DNA from: Bacteroidales bacterium
GTDB lineage: Bacteria; Bacteroidota; Bacteroidia; Bacteroidales; F082
Direction: 5' to 3'
DNA: 60,890 nt
NCBI GenBank assembly: GCA_028277395.1
Contig: JANQGJ010000004.1
Location: 1-60,890, forward strand
Below, in pieces: positions 34,904 to 43,421 of this stretch; within the stretch, counting starts at the first letter, position 1, and the number at the start of each line of letters is the position of its first letter. The notes beneath the pieces are model-generated. The model worked only from the letters and a program-made list of their open reading frames with translations. It was not told the origin of the DNA and searched no databases. A program made the translations under genes and the position numbers.

Positions 34904-37900
34904 ATGAACAGAAAGAAAAATTTTATTACATGCGAAGGTAATTTTGCTGCCTCATATATTGCTTATATGTTTAGCGAAGTTGCTGCTATCTATCCTATTA
35001 CTCCATCATCAGATATGGCAGAATACATTGACCAATGGGCTGCCAACGGGAAGAAGAATATTTTTGGTGAGACTGTAAAAGTTGTTGAAATGCAGTCAGA
35101 AGGTGGTGCTTCGGGAGCTGTACACGGATCATTGCAGGCAGGTGCTTTAACAAGTACTTTTACTGCTTCTCAGGGACTATTACTGATGATTCCGAATATG
35201 TATAAAATGTCAGGTGAATTATTGCCTGCTGTATTTCATGTAAGTGCACGTAGTCTGGCTGCTCAGGCACTGTCTATTTTTGGTGATCATAGTGATGTTA
35301 TGAGTACTCGTCAATCAGGTTTTGCGATGCTTGCTACAAGTAGTGCTCAGGAGATTATGGATATTGCCGGTGTTGCTCACTTAACTGCCATCAAATCAAG
35401 AATTCCTTTTATACATTTCTTTGATGGTTTCAGAACATCTCATGAATTACTGAAAGTAGAAGCAATGGACCAGGAAGAAATTGCTAAACTTGTTGATTAT
35501 AACGCACTCCAGAAATTTAGAGATAATGCACTGAACCCTGAACATCCGGTAACCAGGGGTACTGCTCAAAATCCTGATATTTACTTCCAGTCCAGGGAAG
35601 CCGCATCGAAATTTTACGATGTGATACCTGACATGGTAGAAGAATACATGCAGGAAATTCAGAAAATAACAGGACGTGAATACCACCCGTTTACATATTA
35701 TGGTGCTGAAGATGCTGAAGATATTATTGTTGCAATAGGTTCAATTACTGAGGTAATTAAAGAAGTAGTTGACTATAAAGTAGCAAATGGAGAAAAAGTT
35801 GGATTAATAACTGTTCATCTTTACAGACCGTTTTCAGAAAAATACTTTATGAAAGTATTCCCAAAAACAACAAAGAGGATAGCAGTTCTTGACAGAACTA
35901 AGGAAATTGGTGCTAACGGTGAGCCTCTTTATCTTGATGTAAGGGATTTATTCTATGATAAAGAAAATACTCCTATGATAATTGGAGGTCGTTACGGACT
36001 TAGCTCTAAAGACACTACTCCTGCAATGATCATTTCTGTTTTTGATAACCTTGCATCAGAAAATCCAAAGAATGGATTTACTGTAGGTATTGTTGATGAT
36101 GTTAAGCACACATCATTACCACTATTACCAGAGATCAGTGTTGCTCCGTCAGGAACTTATGAAGCAAAATTCTACGGTCTTGGAGCAGACGGTACTGTTG
36201 GAGCTAATAAAAACTCCATTAAGATTATTGGTGGTTCGACTGATAAATATTGCCAGGCATATTTCTCATATGATTCAAAGAAATCCGGCGGCATAACTGT
36301 TTCACATCTTAGGTTTGGCGATAACCCTATCCGTTCACATTATCTGGTAGGGACTCCTGATTTTGTTGCCTGCCATGTTCCTGCATATCTTGAGAAATAT
36401 GATATGCTTAAAGGGTTAAAAAAAGGCGGTACATTCCTTCTGAACAGTATATGGGATGAGGAAGAAACAAAGAAACGCTTACCTGATCATATGAAGAAAT
36501 ATCTTGCTGAGAATGATATTTCAATGTATATTATTAATGCTACCAAAATTGCAAGTGATATAGGTTTAGGTAACCGAACCAATACAATTATGCAATCAGC
36601 ATTCTTTAAAGTTGCAGAGGTAATTCCTTATCAGGATGCTGTAAACGAAATGAAAACAGCAATTCTTAAAACCTATGGTAATAAAGGTGAAGAAATTGTT
36701 AACATGAACTATGCAGCCGTTGATAATGGTGGTGACGTAGTAAAAGTTGATATCCCTGCCGAGTGGAAAGAAATAGTTATAAAAGAAGAAACTAAGGACA
36801 ACAATCTTCCTGATTTCATCAAAAATGTTGTAAATCCAATTAATCTGCAAAAAGGTGATTCTCTTCCGGTAAGCACCTTTAATGGTCGTGAAGATGGAAC
36901 TTTCCCTAATGGCACAACCGCTTTTGAAAAAAGAGGTATTGCAACAAATGTTCCCGAATGGCTTGAAGAAAACTGTATTCAGTGTAATCAATGCTCACAT
37001 GTATGTCCGCATGCAGCGATTCGCCCGTTCCTTTTAACCAACGAAGAAGCTGAGAAAGCTCCTGAAGGAACAAAGATAATACAGGGTGCAGGACCACTAA
37101 AAGCATATAAATTCCGTATTCAGGTAAGTATTCTTGATTGTACTGGTTGTGGAGTATGTGCTGATGTATGTCCATCAAAAGAAAAATCACTTGTTATGGA
37201 ACCTATTGGTACCCAGCTTGATGAAATTGACAGATGGAATTATATGCATGAAGAAGTCGGATATAAGGAAAATGTTGTTCCTAAAGATAAGAGTGTTAAA
37301 AACAGTCAGTTTGCTCAACCTCTGTTTGAGTTTTCAGGTGCTTGTGCAGGCTGTGGTGAAACTCCATACATAAAAACAATTACCCAGTTGTTTGGTGAAA
37401 GGATGATGATCTCCAATGCTACTGGATGTTCGTCAATATACGGAGGTTCAGCCCCTGCGACTCCTTATTGCAAACATGAAGAGTCAGGACACGGTCCCGC
37501 ATGGGCAAATTCTCTTTTCGAAGATAATGCTGAATTTGGTTTTGGAATGGCACTTGGGGTTGAAAAACTTAGAGACCGTCTTGAAATCAAGATGAATGAA
37601 GCTATTGAGAATGGTTTTTCAGATGATTCGAAAGAAGCAATGAAAAACTGGATAGAGAACAGAAGTTTAGCTAACGCTTCAGTTGATGCTTCGAAAAAGG
37701 TTATTGAAACACTTAAGAAAGAGAACAATCCGCTCGCCGATGAAATTCTTAAACTTGAACAGTACATGGTTAAGAAATCACAATGGATCTTTGGTGGTGA
37801 CGGATGGGCCTATGATATTGGTTATGGTGGCCTTGATCACGTTCTTGCTTCCGGTGAAGATGTAAATGTGTTGGTAATGGACACTGAGGTTTATTCAAAC

Positions 37901-38437
37901 ACCGGTGGACAGGCTTCAAAGGCTACTCCAACAGGTTCTGTAGCGAAATTTGCTGCATCAGGTAAGAAGATTAGAAAGAAAGATCTTGGAGCTATGGCAA
38001 TGACATATGGCTATGTTTATGTTGCACAAATTGCAATGGGATCAAGTCAGGCCCAGGCATTTAAAGCAATTAAAGAAGCTGAAGCTTATCCGGGACCTTC
38101 ACTTATCATCGCTTATTCTCCATGTATTGCACATGGTATAAAAGGTGGTATGGGTGGCGCCCAGAAAGAAGAAAAGTTTGCTGTTGAAGCTGGATACTGG
38201 CATACATACAGATATAATCCATTATTGGAATCTGAAGGTAAGAACCCATTTGTTCTTGACTCAAAAGAACCGGACTGGACACAATTCCAGGAGTTTTTAA
38301 ATAATGAGGTAAGATATGCTTCTCTTAAAAAGGCTTTCCCTGAAGAAGCACGTAAACTATTTGCTGCATCAGAAGAGGATGCCAAGTGGAGATACAGAAA
38401 CTATGTAAGATTAGCGAATATAGACTATTCAAAATAG
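34904..38437 (+). CDS. nifJ: Pyruvate:ferredoxin (flavodoxin) oxidoreductase
   Basis: PFOR converts pyruvate and CoA to acetyl-CoA, CO2 and reduced ferredoxin, the anaerobic alternative to pyruvate dehydrogenase. The 1177-residue single chain holds all domains: the N-terminal pyruvate-binding part (AIYPITPSSDMAEYIDQWAA, GSLQAGALTSTFTASQGLLL), the gamma-type domain (KIIGGSTDKYCQAYFSYDS), two 4Fe-4S motifs CIQCNQCSHVCPH (Cys691 on) and CTGCGVCADVCPS (Cys746 on), a third cluster ligand pair in ACAGCGETPY, and the ThDP-binding segment GGDGWAYDIGYGGLDHVL near residue 965 with SNTGGQASKATPTGS. It has a strong terminator and is monocistronic. Confidence 0.97.
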   Translation: MNRKKNFITCEGNFAASYIAYMFSEVAAIYPITPSSDMAEYIDQWAANGKKNIFGETVKVVEMQSEGGASGAVHGSLQAGALTSTFTASQGLLLMIPNMYKMSGELLPAVFHVSARSLAAQALSIFGDHSDVMSTRQSGFAMLATSSAQEIMDIAGVAHLTAIKSRIPFIHFFDGFRTSHELLKVEAMDQEEIAKLVDYNALQKFRDNALNPEHPVTRGTAQNPDIYFQSREAASKFYDVIPDMVEEYMQEIQKITGREYHPFTYYGAEDAEDIIVAIGSITEVIKEVVDYKVANGEKVGLITVHLYRPFSEKYFMKVFPKTTKRIAVLDRTKEIGANGEPLYLDVRDLFYDKENTPMIIGGRYGLSSKDTTPAMIISVFDNLASENPKNGFTVGIVDDVKHTSLPLLPEISVAPSGTYEAKFYGLGADGTVGANKNSIKIIGGSTDKYCQAYFSYDSKKSGGITVSHLRFGDNPIRSHYLVGTPDFVACHVPAYLEKYDMLKGLKKGGTFLLNSIWDEEETKKRLPDHMKKYLAENDISMYIINATKIASDIGLGNRTNTIMQSAFFKVAEVIPYQDAVNEMKTAILKTYGNKGEEIVNMNYAAVDNGGDVVKVDIPAEWKEIVIKEETKDNNLPDFIKNVVNPINLQKGDSLPVSTFNGREDGTFPNGTTAFEKRGIATNVPEWLEENCIQCNQCSHVCPHAAIRPFLLTNEEAEKAPEGTKIIQGAGPLKAYKFRIQVSILDCTGCGVCADVCPSKEKSLVMEPIGTQLDEIDRWNYMHEEVGYKENVVPKDKSVKNSQFAQPLFEFSGACAGCGETPYIKTITQLFGERMMISNATGCSSIYGGSAPATPYCKHEESGHGPAWANSLFEDNAEFGFGMALGVEKLRDRLEIKMNEAIENGFSDDSKEAMKNWIENRSLANASVDASKKVIETLKKENNPLADEILKLEQYMVKKSQWIFGGDGWAYDIGYGGLDHVLASGEDVNVLVMDTEVYSNTGGQASKATPTGSVAKFAASGKKIRKKDLGAMAMTYGYVYVAQIAMGSSQAQAFKAIKEAEAYPGPSLIIAYSPCIAHGIKGGMGGAQKEEKFAVEAGYWHTYRYNPLLESEGKNPFVLDSKEPDWTQFQEFLNNEVRYASLKKAFPEEARKLFAASEEDAKWRYRNYVRLANIDYSK

Positions 38438-38459
38438 TCAACGCATAACATTATTATAA

Positions 38460-38490
38460 GGATGCTTTGAAGAAAGCATCCTTTTTTTTT
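38460..38490 (+). terminator. Intrinsic terminator of nifJ
   Basis: A perfect 9-bp stem GGATGCTTT / AAAGCATCC with loop GAAG is followed by nine or ten T, starting 23 bases after the stop codon. Confidence 0.85.
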
Positions 38491-38529
38491 ACTTTTAACT
38501 TTAATATTAGATAACAAAAAACAGGTAAT

Positions 38530-39327
38530 ATGAAAACAAATTACATTTTCGCTGCTGTTGTAGTTTTTTCAACTATTGTAACAAGCTGTAACTTCAAATC
38601 TGATCATAAACCGTCTGCCAGTAATGATTATCTGTTGGCAGCTACACTCTTCCAGCAAACCGCTGCAGAGAAAAGGGCACTTTCATATCAAGCTTATAAT
38701 ATTGCAAAACAAAAACTGGATAACGAGCTAAAAAAGAGCAGACTAACGAAAAAACTGGCTGTGGTTGTTGATATTGATGAAACTGTACTGGATAATAGTC
38801 CTTTTGAAGCAAAAAGTATATTGGAGAATACTGACTATCCAACATATTGGAATGAGTGGTGTGAGAAGGCATCTGCCAAACCCATTGCAGGTTCGCTTGA
38901 ATTCCTGAATTATGCAAAATCACAAGGGGTTGAAGTATTTTATATAACAAATAGAAAAGACCATTTGATGAATTGTACTCTTGAGAACCTTCAAAAATAT
39001 AATTTCCCGTTTGCTGATACCACTCATCTGCTTATGAGAACCAAAGATTCAAACAAAGAACCCAGAAGAGAAAAGGTTGAATCAAACCATGAAATAGTAC
39101 TTCTGATTGGGGACAATCTGGGGGATTTTCTACATGATTTCGACGGAAGATCATCCAATTACAGATATAATCTAACAGATAGCTTACAGTACGAATTTGG
39201 CAACAGGTTCATAATGTTGCCAAATCCTATGTACGGAACATGGATGAATGTATTAGTTGAAAACAATCCAGACCTTTCAAAGGAAGAAAAAATCAAACTA
39301 CTGAAAGAATTTCTCATAAGTTTCTAA
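38530..39327 (+). CDS. 5'-nucleotidase, lipoprotein e(P4) family (class C acid phosphatase)
   Basis: The signal peptide ends in a lipobox (TIVTSCN, Cys20). The HAD core motif VVDIDETVLDN (Asp81 and Asp83) is exactly that of e(P4)/class C acid phosphatases. Further motifs are FYITNRKDH, LLMRTKDSNKEPRR and IGDNLGDFLHDF. The enzyme removes phosphate from nucleotides such as NMN or UMP at the outer face of the envelope so that nucleosides can enter; the window has two deoxynucleoside kinases that could use them. 265 residues is the usual size. Confidence 0.93.
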   Translation: MKTNYIFAAVVVFSTIVTSCNFKSDHKPSASNDYLLAATLFQQTAAEKRALSYQAYNIAKQKLDNELKKSRLTKKLAVVVDIDETVLDNSPFEAKSILENTDYPTYWNEWCEKASAKPIAGSLEFLNYAKSQGVEVFYITNRKDHLMNCTLENLQKYNFPFADTTHLLMRTKDSNKEPRREKVESNHEIVLLIGDNLGDFLHDFDGRSSNYRYNLTDSLQYEFGNRFIMLPNPMYGTWMNVLVENNPDLSKEEKIKLLKEFLISF

Positions 39328-39330
39328 AAA

Positions 39331-39364
39331 AATAGCGGATACACTGAATCAAATATCCGCTATT
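39331..39364. terminator. Bidirectional terminator between the e(P4) and sppA genes
   Basis: The 11-bp inverted repeat AATAGCGGATA / TATCCGCTATT (39331-39341 and 39354-39364), flanked by A-rich and T-rich stretches, lies between two convergent stop codons. Confidence 0.75.
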
Positions 39365-39384
39365 ACAGTATTTTTATACCTTAA

Positions 39385-41163
39385 CTAGTTTATTTCCATA
39401 AAGAAAGGTAATCTGGCTTGTACTCCTTTCATTTTTTTAAGGGTTTGCATATTCTCAAAGTAATTGTAGTATTCACCAAGCTCATGTTTTACAATCGTGG
39501 TTGTGGCCTGTCCGGTAAGTTCTTCCACTAATTGTTCAAAGAAATCTTTTTTCTGGGGATAAGTAACAATACGATAATCATCACCCAGTTCAGCTTTTTC
39601 TGCAGCATATTTTACCGCATCCTCGATACCTCCAAAACTATCAACCAGTCCAAGTTCCAGGGCATCAGCTCCTGACCAAACCCTTCCTTTGGCAATGCTG
39701 TCAACATAGCTAATATCAAGATCTCTGGTAGAAGCTACTAACTGAGTAAAATCGGTATAGATTTTATCAATAACCTCATCCAGTTTGGCCTGCTGGAATG
39801 GGCTCAACGGTTTCATAACATCAATGAAGTTTGAGTTTTCATTTGTCATAACATTTTCAATATTGATGCCAAGTTTATTGTTAAATAATCCTTCAAGATT
39901 AGGAATAACTCCAAAAACGCCAATTGAGCCTGTTATTGTAGTAGGCTGAGCAAAAATATAATCAGCATTTGTAGAAATCCAGTAGCCTCCTGATGCTGCC
40001 AGATTACCCATTGAAACAATTACTGGCATATCTTTACTTGCTAGCTCCACCTCACGTCTGATTACTTCCGATGCAAGAGCATCTCCCCCACCTGAGTTAA
40101 CTCTGAAAACAATAGCCTTAACCTTTTTATTTTTACGGGCTTTACTAATCGCTTTTGCAGTGGTTGCTGAACCAATATTTGTTCCATCACCTTTACCCTG
40201 TACAATACTTCCTTCCGCGAAAACAATCGCAATCCTGTCCCTCTTAGCTCCTTTTTTATCTTCAATCTTTGCTTTTGCGTATTTGTTGTAAGAAATAATA
40301 TTAAGCTTTTCATCTTCTTTACGTCCTGTTTTCTCTTTAAGTATATCCATTACTTCATCACGATAAACAGCACCATCAATAAAATTATATTCAATTGCTT
40401 TTTCAGCAGTTGATAATTCAAGATTATCTGCCAGTTTATTTAATTCATCAACACTAATATTTCTTGATTCAGAAATAGATAGTAATAGTTTTCCCCAAAT
40501 TGAATTTAACATGTCTTGTAATTGTTCACGGTTAGCCTCACTCATATGATCAAGCATGAGAGGTTCAACAGCACTCTTGTATTTATTATCAGGTCCTCTC
40601 ACAATCTGCATTTCAATATCTAATTTATCGAGTAAACCTTTAAAAAACATAAGCTGAGCCTGAAGTCCTTTAAAAAGAACAACACCTTCTGTGTTCAAAT
40701 ATATTTCATCTGCGGTTGTAGCGAGGTAATATGCACTTTGATCATAATTATTTGCATAACTCACAATAAACTTACCTGACTCTTTGAATTCTTTCAGTTT
40801 ATTTCTGATCTCTTCTGATGTGGCTACACCGGCAGGTAATGTCTCCATGTCAAGAAATATACCATCAATTCTGCTATCGTTAGCTGCCTTTTCAATGTTG
40901 TTAAGAATGGAATAAAGTCCGATTGGTTTGTTAGATTTCATAGTTGAAAAATCAAATCCTTCAAATGGATTGTCTGAACCTCTGTCTTTGATTTCAGCAT
41001 TCCATGATATATGTAGTATGGAGTTTGATTTAACTTTAACTTCCTCATCACCTGACATTGCTACCAGAGAGGCTATCATTCCGGCAAACAATAAGAATAT
41101 TACAATGAATGTAAGTATTGTACCTGCGAATGATGCAAACATAAATTTAAAAAACTGTTTCAT
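39385..41163 (-). CDS. sppA: Signal peptide peptidase SppA, 67K type
   Basis: SppA is a membrane-bound Ser/Lys protease that degrades cleaved signal peptides. The 592-residue length is that of the long tandem-domain form. There is an N-terminal membrane helix (FAGTILTFIVIFLLFAGMIA). The N-terminal domain has the conserved Lys in NKYKSAVEPLM and the C-terminal domain has the catalytic Ser in MGNLAASGGYWISTNADY. Other conserved stretches are GVVLFKGLQAQLMF, GGGDALASEVIRREV and GSIGVFGVIPNLEGLF. It is convergent with the e(P4) gene and probably transcribed alone. Confidence 0.96.
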   Translation of the reverse strand: MKQFFKFMFASFAGTILTFIVIFLLFAGMIASLVAMSGDEEVKVKSNSILHISWNAEIKDRGSDNPFEGFDFSTMKSNKPIGLYSILNNIEKAANDSRIDGIFLDMETLPAGVATSEEIRNKLKEFKESGKFIVSYANNYDQSAYYLATTADEIYLNTEGVVLFKGLQAQLMFFKGLLDKLDIEMQIVRGPDNKYKSAVEPLMLDHMSEANREQLQDMLNSIWGKLLLSISESRNISVDELNKLADNLELSTAEKAIEYNFIDGAVYRDEVMDILKEKTGRKEDEKLNIISYNKYAKAKIEDKKGAKRDRIAIVFAEGSIVQGKGDGTNIGSATTAKAISKARKNKKVKAIVFRVNSGGGDALASEVIRREVELASKDMPVIVSMGNLAASGGYWISTNADYIFAQPTTITGSIGVFGVIPNLEGLFNNKLGINIENVMTNENSNFIDVMKPLSPFQQAKLDEVIDKIYTDFTQLVASTRDLDISYVDSIAKGRVWSGADALELGLVDSFGGIEDAVKYAAEKAELGDDYRIVTYPQKKDFFEQLVEELTGQATTTIVKHELGEYYNYFENMQTLKKMKGVQARLPFFMEIN

Positions 41164-41272
41164 TATCGTATTTTTTTAGGATTTTATAGAAAATACAATA
41201 TTAACAAATAACTGTGAATAATTTCAGCAAATGTGAACTAAATAATTAATCTCATATAATGATATTTATATC

Positions 41273-42043
41273 ATGCTAAAAGTAATACGAAATCATGGTA
41301 AGAAATTGATACCCAGCAGGCAGGTTTTCATTACCCTGGTATTCATCCTTTTTAGCATTGGATCATATACATATTCTGAGATTACACCTTTATCAATTTC
41401 GGCCGTAAAAAACACCAATACACAAACGAATTACCTGAAAAACTTCACCCGTTTCTCAGCTTATTACCATGTTCCGGCAACAAAGCAGCTGGTGTCAAAA
41501 CCCCGGATTAAAGAAATTGCAGCTCCTCCCTCCGAAAGCATTATGGACACCGGAAGTATTAATGCCAGTGCTCTGGCAGGATTCCTGGCACTGCACAACA
41601 AAGACATTGATTCTGTTTATGCACATAAACTCGCTAATCTCTATATAACTGAAGCTGTTTATGAAGGAGTAAACCCGGATTTGGCATTTACACAAATGTG
41701 TCTGGAAACCGGATTCTTAAAATACAACGGGACAGTAGATAAAGAGCAGAATAATTTTTGCGGACTTGGAGCAACAGGAAATGGTGTTAAAGGTCTTTCG
41801 TTCACAAACCCAAAAGATGGAGTACGTGCACATATCCAGCACCTTAAGGCTTATGGTTCAACAAAAGACCTAAACAATGTACTAATTGACAGCAGGTTCA
41901 AATACGTAAAACGGGGAAGTGTTACAAATTTATCCGGATTAACCGGAAAATGGGCTACTGATAAAAAGTATGATAAGAAGATCCGCAGCTTGTTAAAACG
42001 ATTATATACTTATTCACAAAGCGAAGAAATTGCAGGTAGTTAA
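41273..42043 (+). CDS. Glucosaminidase-domain protein (GH73-type peptidoglycan hydrolase)
   Basis: The 256-residue product has an N-terminal membrane/signal segment (VFITLVFILFSIGSYTYSEI). After a linker it has a glucosaminidase domain from about residue 105: LANLYITEAVYEGVNPDLAF, QMCLETGFLKY (catalytic Glu candidate), NNFCGLGATGNGVKGLSF, DGVRAHIQHLKAYGS and GKWATDKKYDKKIRSLLKRL. Enzymes of this family cut the glycan backbone of peptidoglycan. No cell-wall-binding module is present. It precedes folK, which has its own promoter. Confidence 0.87.
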   Translation: MLKVIRNHGKKLIPSRQVFITLVFILFSIGSYTYSEITPLSISAVKNTNTQTNYLKNFTRFSAYYHVPATKQLVSKPRIKEIAAPPSESIMDTGSINASALAGFLALHNKDIDSVYAHKLANLYITEAVYEGVNPDLAFTQMCLETGFLKYNGTVDKEQNNFCGLGATGNGVKGLSFTNPKDGVRAHIQHLKAYGSTKDLNNVLIDSRFKYVKRGSVTNLSGLTGKWATDKKYDKKIRSLLKRLYTYSQSEEIAGS

Positions 42044-42103
42044 TTTCTGAATTTCAATCTGCAATTTATATTATTACAGGCAATATCTAACATGAAGATT
42101 TGC

Positions 42104-42111
42104 TAATTTTG
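42104..42111 (+). promoter_or_regulatory. Candidate -7 element (TAATTTTG) of the folK gene
   Basis: TA-AT-TTTG ends 18 bases before the ATG at 42130. It overlaps the nominal upstream TTG at 42100 and so decides the start. Confidence 0.5.
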
Positions 42112-42129
42112 TATTTTACAATTTTCGCA

Positions 42130-42627
42130 ATGGCAGATTCAAATGTTGTTTATCTATTACTGGGAAGTAATATTGAGCCGCGATTGAAATATATCGATGA
42201 GACAATACTAAATATTGAATCAAATATTGGTGATATAATAAAAAGATCAAAATTGTACTCCTCCAAACCATTAGGTTTTGTATCAAGCCAACTGTTTTTA
42301 AACCAGGTAATTGTAGTTGCCACAACATTGTCTGATATTGATGTATTAAATAAATGTCTTGAAATTGAGAGTAAACTAGGAAGAGAACGTGTTAAAGGAT
42401 GTTACAGTTCAAGAACAATCGATATTGATATATTATACTATAATAAGGATATCATTGAAATGGCTCAGCTTGAAGTCCCACACCCGAGATTACATGAACG
42501 AATGTTTACATTAGTACCACTTACAGAAGTGAGCCCTGATTTTGTTCATCCGGTATTAAACAAAGATCACATAACTTTAATTGAACAATGTAGTGACAGA
42601 TCGAAAATATCAATTTTTAACAGATAA
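42130..42627 (+). CDS. folK: 6-hydroxymethyl-7,8-dihydropterin pyrophosphokinase
   Basis: HPPK transfers pyrophosphate from ATP to the pterin in folate synthesis. The start at 42130 gives MADSNVVYLLLGSNIEPR, the usual N-terminus, and 165 residues. Signature regions are SKPLGFVSSQLFLNQVIVV, RTIDIDILYYN (the metal-binding DxD) and VPHPRLHERMFTLVPLTEV. The next gene, a deoxynucleoside kinase, begins 3 bases after its stop codon, a pairing I recall from other Bacteroidota. Confidence 0.95.
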   Translation: MADSNVVYLLLGSNIEPRLKYIDETILNIESNIGDIIKRSKLYSSKPLGFVSSQLFLNQVIVVATTLSDIDVLNKCLEIESKLGRERVKGCYSSRTIDIDILYYNKDIIEMAQLEVPHPRLHERMFTLVPLTEVSPDFVHPVLNKDHITLIEQCSDRSKISIFNR

Positions 42628-42630
42628 GAA

Positions 42631-43263
42631 ATGAATTATAACTTTATTGCAATAGAAGGAAATATTGGAGCCGGCAAAACATCACTTGCTTCGCTTATAT
42701 CCAATGATTTCAATGCTAAGCTTATTCTTGAGCAATTTGAGGATAATTCTTTTTTACCAAAATTTTATAAGGATCCTGAAAAATATGCTTTTCCGTTAGA
42801 GATGTCTTTTTTAGCTGCCAGATTTCAACAATTGAAAGATCAGTTAGGTACGGGGGATCTGTTCAAGTCGTTCACAATAAGTGATTATTATATCGTAAAG
42901 TCTTTAATATTTGCTCAGAAAACACTTGCTATAGATGAATTCAAATTATATACCAGGTTTTTTAATATTATTCTGAATCAACTTCCCAAACCTGATTTAT
43001 TTGTATATCTGCATGTTAAAACACCTAAACTTCAGGATAATATAAAGAAAAGGGGGCGCTCATATGAGCAGGATATAAAAGATGAATACCTGGATAAAAT
43101 CCAGGAGGGATATTTTCAGTTTATTAAGGAGCAGAATACATTACCTATACTTGTAATTGACACAAACGAAATTGATTTCGTGAACAATAAAAGTGATTAC
43201 AATAAGATTGTCTCACTAATTAACAAGGATTATGCTCCGGGAATATACCGGATAATTCCTTAG
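42631..43263 (+). CDS. Deoxynucleoside kinase family protein (second copy)
   Basis: P-loop GNIGAGKTS lies at residues 10-18, followed by LILEQFEDNSFLPKFYKDP, FTISDYYIVKSLIFAQ in place of the usual ERS segment, and the lid RGRSYEQDIKDEYL. Compared with the copy at 18421 the central acidic/Arg motif has diverged from DRT to SDY, so the two may prefer different deoxynucleosides. It is translationally close to folK (3-base gap). Confidence 0.9.
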   Translation: MNYNFIAIEGNIGAGKTSLASLISNDFNAKLILEQFEDNSFLPKFYKDPEKYAFPLEMSFLAARFQQLKDQLGTGDLFKSFTISDYYIVKSLIFAQKTLAIDEFKLYTRFFNIILNQLPKPDLFVYLHVKTPKLQDNIKKRGRSYEQDIKDEYLDKIQEGYFQFIKEQNTLPILVIDTNEIDFVNNKSDYNKIVSLINKDYAPGIYRIIP

Positions 43264-43370
43264 TATCTCCATCCGTAAAGCACTTACTGAAAAATATTCT
43301 CAATCTGATAAATTCGATAGTATTACATTGGTAATGCTGCAAAAACAAACCGGGTAGTACAAATCAGCGC

Positions 43371-43403
43371 AAAAAAAAATCCCGACTTTCATCGGGATTT
43401 TTT
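43371..43403. terminator. Bidirectional terminator between the kinase and OmpA/TPR genes
   Basis: The hairpin AATCCCGA-CTTTCA-TCGGGATT is flanked by nine A on the left and six T on the right and lies between convergent genes, so it can end transcripts in both directions. Confidence 0.8.
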
Positions 43404-43421
43404 ACATGAAAAATCTAACTT

